The position numbers and the translations under genes are program-made. Source: an uncultured Thalassospira sp. (GTDB taxonomy: Bacteria; Pseudomonadota; Alphaproteobacteria; Rhodospirillales_A; Thalassospiraceae). Taken from it: a stretch of DNA of 11,228 nt. Under the pieces are notes generated by a model, which saw only the letters and a program-made list of their open reading frames with translations, was not told the origin of the DNA and did no database searches. The stretch's first letter is position 1. Each line of letters opens with the position of its first letter. Shown here one piece after another: positions 6,648 to 11,228 of this stretch. Location of the stretch: the NCBI GenBank assembly GCA_946885765.1, contig CAMPHD010000071.1, forward strand, positions 1 to 11,228. Reading direction: 5' to 3'.

Positions 6648-7065
6648 TTCCCACAATTCGGCCACCGAGAAAAAAGGCGGCCTTTCGGTTATTAATTCCG
6701 ACCTTCGGGTTACCGGCGACCTGATTTCTGAATCCGACGTTCAGGTCGATGGCTTTGTGAATGGCGACATTCGCACGCGCAATCTTACTATCGGACAGCA
6801 TGGCGAAGTGCGCGGCGAGATCGTTGCCGAAAAGGTCCGTATCTGCGGTTCTGTCACCGGGCAGGTTCGCGCCCGTGATGTTTCATTGGCAGAAACGGCC
6901 CGTATGCTGGGCGATATCCTTCATGAAAGCCTGTCGATTGAGCCAGGCGCTCATATCGAAGGCCATTGCCGTCGCATTGAAGGTGCCGTTGAAGAGGGCG
7001 GTCTTACTGTCATTCAGGCAGGCCAGATCGTTGCGGCGAACGTGAAAAAAGAACACAAACAATAA
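6607..7065 (+). CDS. Bactofilin family cytoskeletal protein
   Basis: Bactofilins (DUF583) form nucleotide-independent filaments on the inner face of the membrane and recruit wall enzymes. The 152 residues show a polar, Ser/Thr/Lys-rich tail (1-24), then the right-handed beta-helix core (about 25-135) with short repeating strand-turn units such as LRVTGDLISESDVQVDG, IGQHGEVRGEI and ICGSVTGQVRARDV, and a basic C-terminus ending in KKEHKQ. The ATG at 6607 is chosen for its GAGG site. The first 41 bases overlap the end of the M23 peptidase gene in another frame, so translation is probably coupled and the two products are likely made together. It is the last gene before the terminator at 7110-7147. 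It is often annotated ccmA or bacA, but no symbol can be assigned by sequence alone. Confidence 0.94.
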   Translation: MFSKTSKTQQGTSSSHNSATEKKGGLSVINSDLRVTGDLISESDVQVDGFVNGDIRTRNLTIGQHGEVRGEIVAEKVRICGSVTGQVRARDVSLAETARMLGDILHESLSIEPGAHIEGHCRRIEGAVEEGGLTVIQAGQIVAANVKKEHKQ

Positions 7066-7109
7066 AGCATTTGTGCTGGTGTTTTTTCGCCGATGCCAAC
7101 AAAGAAATA

Positions 7110-7147
7110 AAAACCCGGAAAAGCAATATGCTGCTTTTCCGGGTTTT
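7110..7147. terminator. Strong bidirectional rho-independent terminator
   Basis: A perfect 16-bp stem, AAAACCCGGAAAAGCA (7110-7125) with TGCTTTTCCGGGTTTT (7132-7147), has a 6-base loop and is followed by cttta. The stem's own A and T ends serve as the T tract on both strands, and on the minus strand ttttatttcttt follows. It sits between the convergent bactofilin and dehalogenase genes and should end both transcripts. Confidence 0.9.
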
Positions 7148-7177
7148 CTTTATCCGACCTGATCGTGTTCGGGTTGT

Positions 7178-7876
7178 TTATGCTTTTTCCGGTTGTGCGA
7201 CCAGCGGCAGCAATTCGTCCAGACCTTTGAGAACCACGTCCGCACTATGGGACAGGCGTTCCATAGGTTGTTGTGTCCGGTTGATCCAGGCCGTGCGGAA
7301 GCCAAAATGCCCAGCACCGGCAATGTCCCACCCGTTTGACGACTGGAACGATATTTCTGCGGGCGACAATTCAAGCTGATCGACTGCAAGCTGATAAACA
7401 TCGGGGTGCGGTTTGTAGGTTTTAAGGTCGTCGACACAGATGATCTGATCAAACAGTGCCAGAATGCCGGACGATTTGGCCGCCGATATCAGCATATGTT
7501 TGGCACCGTTTGACAGGATGGCAAGTTTGTGCCCCTGCGATTTGAGCGTTTTCAACGTCTCGACAACTTCGGGGAATGTGTCGAGTGACAGATAGGTTTC
7601 CATCAGTTTCGCCCGGAGTGCGGGGTCTTTTTTGCCAACTGCCGCCATCGCATAGTCAAGAGCATCGCCCGTGACGCTCCAGAAATCGGTAAAGTCGCCC
7701 ATCAGACTGCGCAGCCATGTATATTCCAGCTGCTTTTGTCGCCAGATGCTTGACAGCCGGTCGGCTTCATCCCCAATCGTTCCCTTGAACCGGTTCACTG
7801 CCGATCCAACATCGAACAGGGTGCCATAGGCATCGAAAACGAATGCGCGGCAGGAAGTAAGTGCATTTTCTGACAT
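7178..7876 (-). CDS. Type II (S)-2-haloacid dehalogenase, HAD superfamily
   Basis: Predicted to hydrolyse L-2-haloalkanoic acids to D-2-hydroxy acids in the cytoplasm. From the preferred start the protein has 232 residues, the usual length. By comparison with L-DEX YL of Pseudomonas, the active-site set is complete: nucleophile Asp15 in FDAYGTLFDV, Arg46 in WRQKQLEYTWLRSLM, Ser122 and Asn123 in LSNGAK, Lys155 in YKPHPDVY, and Ser179, Asn181 and Asp184 in SSNGWD, followed by FGFRTAWINR. This goes well beyond generic HAD similarity. The ATG at 7876 is favoured over the one at 7891 because GAGG precedes it by 9 bases, while the earlier ATG has no site. It lies downstream of slt on the same strand and probably has its own promoter. 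The physiological substrate is unknown. Chloro- or bromoacetates in a marine habitat, or a housekeeping substrate, are both possible. Confidence 0.92.
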   Translation of the reverse strand: MSENALTSCRAFVFDAYGTLFDVGSAVNRFKGTIGDEADRLSSIWRQKQLEYTWLRSLMGDFTDFWSVTGDALDYAMAAVGKKDPALRAKLMETYLSLDTFPEVVETLKTLKSQGHKLAILSNGAKHMLISAAKSSGILALFDQIICVDDLKTYKPHPDVYQLAVDQLELSPAEISFQSSNGWDIAGAGHFGFRTAWINRTQQPMERLSHSADVVLKGLDELLPLVAQPEKA

Positions 7877-7885
7877 TTGCTCTGG

Positions 7886-7889
7886 CCTC
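7886..7889 (-). promoter_or_regulatory. Ribosome binding site that fixes the dehalogenase start
   Basis: GAGG on the minus strand, 9 bases before the ATG at 7876. It overlaps the upstream in-frame ATG at 7891, which has no site of its own. Confidence 0.55.
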
Positions 7890-7912
7890 ATCTGTCGGAC
7901 AGGGTTTGATCA

Positions 7913-7941
7913 AATATGGCGTTCTCTTTACCAAACCGCAA
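7913..7941 (-). promoter_or_regulatory. Possible promoter of the haloacid dehalogenase gene
   Basis: On the minus strand, TTGCGG (plus 7936-7941), 17 bases, CATATT (plus 7913-7918). It lies in the 96-base gap after slt. Transcription would begin near 7906, leaving a short leader of about 30 bases before the ATG at 7876. The hexamers are moderate, but the spacing is ideal. Confidence 0.4.
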
Positions 7942-7972
7942 CTTAACGCTGATCTGTGCGGCTGGTCGAAGA

Positions 7973-10018
7973 TCACGGGGAATTTGGCGGTGTTTCCTCT
8001 TCCTGTTGACCCATGGCGATTTCATCACGTGCAAAGCGGCGGCGATAGACATAGGTGCCTTCCATAACCCGCTGAACGTAATTGCGTGTTTCGCTATAGG
8101 GAATCATTTCAATCCAGTCGACGGGATCAACATCTGCATCCCGCGGATCACCATATTCGGCAATCCACTGACGAACACGGCTTGGACCGGCATTATAGCT
8201 GGCGATGGTCAGGATTTCCTCGCCATCCCAACGGTCCAGCAGGCGTGTCAAATATTCCCGCCCGAGCGAGATGTTAAATCCCGGATCGCTTGTCAGGCGT
8301 GATGTTTCGTAATCCAGCTTAAGGTCCTTGGCCATGCGTTCGGCGGTCGCCGGCATCAACTGCATCAGGCCGCGCGCCCCGGCCGAAGAAACGGCTTCGG
8401 GGTTAAACAGGCTTTCCTGACGCATAATTGCATGAACCAGCGCCGGATCGGGATTATGACCAAGCGGGACCTGTTCATGAACGGGGTAGGCGGCATCAAG
8501 ATAGCCGCTGCCGGTACGGATGCTGCGCTTGGCGGCGATAATCGCAAGGTCGGCACGCCCGTATTCGCGGGCAAGATCGGTTGCCATTGCAAGATATTCG
8601 GGTTCGTCATGCGCATAGACAAGTGCCATGACAAACGGGCGAATGATATTGCCAAGGCCCATGTCGCCGAGCTTGCGGGTTACCTGTGTCAGTTCCTGTG
8701 ATTCGAAATCGGCACGTTGCTGTTCTGTCGGGACTGGTTGTTCGACAGAATAGCTTGGTTTGACGCCCAATGCGTCAATTGCCAGCTGACCATAGAAAGT
8801 ATGGGCATGGTCGGCTGCAAGTTTGTACCATTCGCGTGCCTTGTCCTTATCACCGATCACGTCATTGGCGCGCCCCGCCCAATAGGCACCGCGCGCCTGG
8901 CTGATCGGGTATTGCACGACGTCATACAGGTTTTGGAAATGGGTTAGAGCGATGCGTGCATCGCCAAGAAATTCAAGGGCAACCCAGCCTGCAAACCACT
9001 CGGCCTCGGCAATATCGCCGGCATCGCTTTGTCCATGGTTGGCGACCAGACGATATGCATCGGTTATATGCCCTTTCTGAAGGGCGCGACGGGCGAGGAT
9101 GGCCTTTTCAATCCACCAGTATTGCGGGCGGATCGAAATATAGGCGAGGTCATTGGCCTGCGACAGGAGCAGGTCACGTGCTTCCTGATCGCGGTCCTTC
9201 ACCCGGCGCCAGCGAACGCGTTCGTAAATCAGGCCCGGATCATTCTGATATTTTGCCGGGACGCGATTGATCGCGGCATCCACGCCGCCATCAAGAGACC
9301 GCAACGCGGCACGCGCCTTGGCCAGCAGAAGATAATCCTTGCTGACGTATTTTTCGGTACGGTTTGCCGGGCCAAGACGGCCTTCCCACAGAAGACGGTC
9401 AAGGCGCTGCTGATGGGTTTCCTGATCAATATATTTGCCGTAACGATCCAGAAAACGTTTTTCCTGACCGGTTCCGAAATTCTCGTGCACCCAGCTGTTG
9501 CGGATCAAAGTGGTCGCGGCGTCGGTTTCGCCAGACGCAAGGAGGGCCTTGATCTGTCGGGTGGCACCGTCTGCCGTGACCGGCGCAGACCGTTTGAACC
9601 ATGCCAGCACTACATCGTTGGGTACGGCATCGGTCATGGCTTCTTCGGCGCGCTGACGTAGCAGCGCCTGACTGGGCCATTTCGGATTGGCATCAATGAA
9701 ATTTGTGATTTCTTCGAAACTGCGGCCGGAATTCGGGCTGATCAGCCACATCCATTCGCTGGCTTTCTGTAGCAGCGGATCGTCAAAATTCGGAAGCAGT
9801 TGTTCGAATGTTTTTGTGCGGCCGTCTTCCAGCGCATCAAGAAACACATTCAGCCGCGCACGGCTGACCGATGAAAATGCCGGTGACGGCGGCAGTTCTG
9901 TCAGAATGTTTTGATCCTGATCTGCTGCGTATGCCTTATTGCCAATCGGCGCCAGCAAAGTGAATAGACCGAGTGCCAATGCGCAGATCGAAACACCGCG
10001 GAAAGACGCATGCGCCAT
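7973..10018 (-). CDS. slt: Soluble lytic murein transglycosylase, Slt70-like
   Basis: Periplasmic enzyme that cleaves the MurNAc-GlcNAc bond of peptidoglycan to give 1,6-anhydro ends. The protein has 681 residues, close to E. coli Slt70. A Sec signal peptide covers residues 1-31, with a hydrophobic core and likely cleavage after KAYA. There is no lipobox. An alpha-helical superhelix (about 60-480) is rich in short helical repeats. The C-terminal SLT domain (about 510-650) has catalytic Glu535 in MRQESLFNP, then SSAGARGLMQLMPAT, the IASYNAGPSRVRQW motif, and IPYSETRNYVQRV. The ATG is supported by AAGGGG, with its last four bases at plus 10027-10030, 8 bases upstream, and a good promoter lies further up. 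It is divergent from dapA. The slt-dapA-smpB neighbourhood recurs in alphaproteobacteria, to my knowledge. Confidence 0.96.
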   Translation of the reverse strand: MAHASFRGVSICALALGLFTLLAPIGNKAYAADQDQNILTELPPSPAFSSVSRARLNVFLDALEDGRTKTFEQLLPNFDDPLLQKASEWMWLISPNSGRSFEEITNFIDANPKWPSQALLRQRAEEAMTDAVPNDVVLAWFKRSAPVTADGATRQIKALLASGETDAATTLIRNSWVHENFGTGQEKRFLDRYGKYIDQETHQQRLDRLLWEGRLGPANRTEKYVSKDYLLLAKARAALRSLDGGVDAAINRVPAKYQNDPGLIYERVRWRRVKDRDQEARDLLLSQANDLAYISIRPQYWWIEKAILARRALQKGHITDAYRLVANHGQSDAGDIAEAEWFAGWVALEFLGDARIALTHFQNLYDVVQYPISQARGAYWAGRANDVIGDKDKAREWYKLAADHAHTFYGQLAIDALGVKPSYSVEQPVPTEQQRADFESQELTQVTRKLGDMGLGNIIRPFVMALVYAHDEPEYLAMATDLAREYGRADLAIIAAKRSIRTGSGYLDAAYPVHEQVPLGHNPDPALVHAIMRQESLFNPEAVSSAGARGLMQLMPATAERMAKDLKLDYETSRLTSDPGFNISLGREYLTRLLDRWDGEEILTIASYNAGPSRVRQWIAEYGDPRDADVDPVDWIEMIPYSETRNYVQRVMEGTYVYRRRFARDEIAMGQQEEETPPNSP

Positions 10019-10068
10019 TTAAATTTCCCCTTTTGCCTTGCGGCAGGTAATGCGCTCCAGACGTCCTT

Positions 10069-10097
10069 ATTATGGCAGTGAAACAGCCAAAAGCCAA
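10069..10097 (-). promoter_or_regulatory. Probable promoter of slt
   Basis: On the minus strand, TTGGCT (plus 10092-10097), 17 bases, CATAAT (plus 10069-10074). Transcription would start near 10062, about 45 bases before the ATG. A second TTGGCT occurs at plus 10085-10090 but with too short a spacer. Confidence 0.5.
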
Positions 10098-10159
10098 TCG
10101 GTCGTGAGAGGAAAGAGTAACCTTGATCAAACAAGCCGCGCTTTAATGTATACAGACGC

Positions 10160-10188
10160 TTGCGGGATGCCTTAACAGCCGCTATTTT
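10160..10188 (+). promoter_or_regulatory. Possible promoter of dapA
   Basis: TTGCGG (10160-10165), 17 bases, TATTTT (10183-10188). The predicted start near 10195 lies about 33 bases before the dapA ATG. The alternative pair TTGATC (10123-10128) and TATACA (10149-10154) has a 20-base spacer and is less likely. Confidence 0.38.
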
Positions 10189-10217
10189 CGCGTCGCTTTC
10201 AATCCACGATAAGATTT

Positions 10218-10221
10218 GGAG
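10218..10221 (+). promoter_or_regulatory. Ribosome binding site that fixes the dapA start
   Basis: GGAG lies 6 bases before the ATG at 10228. The in-frame TTG at 10216 overlaps this site. The ATG also gives the exact E. coli residue numbering for the active site. Confidence 0.75.
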
Positions 10222-10227
10222 ATATCG

Positions 10228-11106
10228 ATGTTTAAGGGTTCGATTACCGCTTTGATTACACCGTTCACGCAGGATGGTGCAATCGATGAGAAAGCGTTCC
10301 AGTCGTTTGTGGATTGGCAACTTAAACAGGGCACGACCGGTGTTGTGCCGGTCGGAACCACAGGTGAATCGCCGACTTTGAGCCATGCGGAACACCACCG
10401 CGTTGTCGAACTTGCACTTGAAGTTGCCAAGGGTCGCGGCCCGGTTATTGCCGGAACCGGTTCAAATTCGACCGCGGAAGCGATTTCGCTGACCCGTCAC
10501 GCCCAGAATGCCGGTGCGGATGCCGCACTTGTTGTAACACCGTATTACAACAAGCCCGGTCAGCGCGGTCTTTATGCTCACTACAAGGCGATCCATGACG
10601 CGACCGACATTCCGATCGTGATCTATAACATTCCGGGCCGTTCGGTCGTGGATATGTCTGTTGATACGATGGCGCAGCTTTCGAAACTGCCGCGTATTGT
10701 CGGGGTGAAAGATGCGACAAGCGACCTGGAACGTCCGGCTTTGACGCGTTTGGCTGCCGGGCCTGATTTCTGCCAGTTGTCGGGCGAAGATGGCACCATC
10801 GTTCCGTTCCTGGCACAGGGTGGTCATGGCTGCATTTCGGTCACGTCCAACATCGCACCGAAGCTTTGCGCGGAATTGCATGCCGCATGGGCGGCCGGGA
10901 ACATCGCCAAGGTTCAGGAGTTGAACTATCGGCTTCTGCCGGTTCACAAGGCGATGTTCTGCGAAACCAGCCCGGGACCGGTCAAATATGCAGCCGAGCT
11001 TCTTGACCTTTGCGGCAGCCATATGCGTCTGCCGATGGTCGAGATTACCGAGGAATCCAAGCAGCGTGTCGAAACCGCGCTGCGCACTGCCGGAATTTTG
11101 TCGTAA
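10228..11106 (+). CDS. dapA: 4-hydroxy-tetrahydrodipicolinate synthase
   Basis: Condenses pyruvate with aspartate semialdehyde, the first committed step to diaminopimelate and lysine, in the cytoplasm. The 292 residues match the E. coli enzyme in length. Active-site residues fall at the E. coli numbers: Thr44 and Thr45 in VGTTGES, Tyr133 and Arg138 in YNIPGR, and the Schiff-base Lys161 in GVKDATSDL. The chain forms the usual TIM barrel with a C-terminal helical region. The start is set by GGAG at 10218-10221. It is divergent from slt, with a 209-base intergenic region that holds promoter-like sequences for both, and is 30 bases from smpB, with which it is probably cotranscribed. Whether lysine inhibits it allosterically cannot be judged from this sequence. 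Confidence 0.97.
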   Translation: MFKGSITALITPFTQDGAIDEKAFQSFVDWQLKQGTTGVVPVGTTGESPTLSHAEHHRVVELALEVAKGRGPVIAGTGSNSTAEAISLTRHAQNAGADAALVVTPYYNKPGQRGLYAHYKAIHDATDIPIVIYNIPGRSVVDMSVDTMAQLSKLPRIVGVKDATSDLERPALTRLAAGPDFCQLSGEDGTIVPFLAQGGHGCISVTSNIAPKLCAELHAAWAAGNIAKVQELNYRLLPVHKAMFCETSPGPVKYAAELLDLCGSHMRLPMVEITEESKQRVETALRTAGILS

Positions 11107-11111
11107 CGACA
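11099..11111. other. Small palindrome over the dapA stop codon
   Basis: TGTCGT-A-ACGACA (11099-11111) contains the dapA TAA at 11104-11106. As RNA it could form only a 5-bp stem with a 3-base loop. It parallels the hairpin over the lipA stop but is much weaker. Confidence 0.2.
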
Positions 11112-11136
11112 TAATAATGGCTTACAAGTTATTGTA

Positions 11137-11228
11137 ATGGCACCGAAAAAAGAAGACCCTAATAACAAGATTGTCGCGCAAAACAGGCGTGCCCGGTTTG
11201 ATTTTTTCCTGACGGAAATGTTTGAAGC
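11137..11228 (+). CDS. smpB: SsrA-binding protein SmpB, 5' part (runs off the window)
   Basis: SmpB binds tmRNA and brings it to stalled ribosomes for trans-translation. Only the first 30 codons are visible: a charged start, MAPKKEDPNN, then KIVAQNRRARFDFFLTEMFEA, split here as KIVAQNRRARFD and FFLTEMFEA, the conserved opening of the SmpB beta-barrel. The ATG at 11137 is chosen by comparison with typical alphaproteobacterial SmpB N-termini. No clear Shine-Dalgarno precedes it. A six-codon reading frame starting at 11117 ends in a TAA that shares one base with this ATG, so reinitiation or coupling is possible. It lies 30 bases after dapA on the same strand. Confidence 0.88.
   Translation, partial: MAPKKEDPNNKIVAQNRRARFDFFLTEMFE

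Noticed and set aside
7066..7092. AGCA-tttg-TGCT followed by GTTTTTT as a first terminator after the bactofilin gene
   Set aside because: The stem is only 4 bp. The 16-bp hairpin at 7110-7147 explains termination far better.
9029..9661. 210-codon plus-strand open frame opposite slt
   Set aside because: It is antisense to the well-supported slt gene and shows no domain or ribosome site.

Overview
The window is ordinary chromosomal core sequence from an alphaproteobacterium. The proteins and gene order (pdhC-lpd-lipA-ratA/COQ10-like next to pncC and pgpA; slt-dapA-smpB) look like Rhodospirillales. Thalassospira or a close relative is my best guess, but it rests on general similarity and was not tested by a search. 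The sequence is moderately GC-rich and almost fully coding. No tRNA, rRNA, CRISPR array, insertion sequence or phage gene was seen, and no stretch over about 300 bases lacks a gene.

Layout. (1) 1-4039, plus strand: the 3' part of pdhC (E2 of pyruvate dehydrogenase), lpd (E3), lipA (lipoyl synthase) and a RatA/COQ10-type START-domain protein. E2 carries the lipoyl group, E3 reoxidises it and LipA makes it, so this is one functional cluster. Each gene boundary carries a short GC-rich hairpin, and lipA may have its own promoter. (2) 4097-5089, minus strand: pncC (NMN amidohydrolase, standalone CinA C-terminal domain) and pgpA (phosphatidylglycerophosphatase A), 6 bases apart, convergent with region 1. 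(3) 5090-5312: a divergent regulatory region with a symmetrical TTAA-N7-TTAAC element that matches the CtrA box, plus a cluster of CAAT/ATTG motifs near pgpA. (4) 5313-7065, plus strand: a membrane-anchored coiled-coil M23 peptidase whose gene overlaps a bactofilin gene by 41 bases, a cell-shape module. It ends at a strong bidirectional terminator. (5) 7178-10018, minus strand: a signal-peptide-bearing soluble lytic transglycosylase (slt), then a type II L-2-haloacid dehalogenase. (6) 10228-11228, plus strand: dapA (lysine and diaminopimelate synthesis) and the 5' end of smpB (trans-translation), divergent from slt.

Several genes serve the envelope: M23 peptidase, bactofilin and Slt act on or organise peptidoglycan, DapA supplies its diaminopimelate, and PgpA makes phosphatidylglycerol. 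The points most worth a second look are the putative CtrA box in front of the M23/bactofilin pair and a possible frameshift at the left edge, in the E3-binding domain of E2. I see no convincing evidence of a wholly new system.
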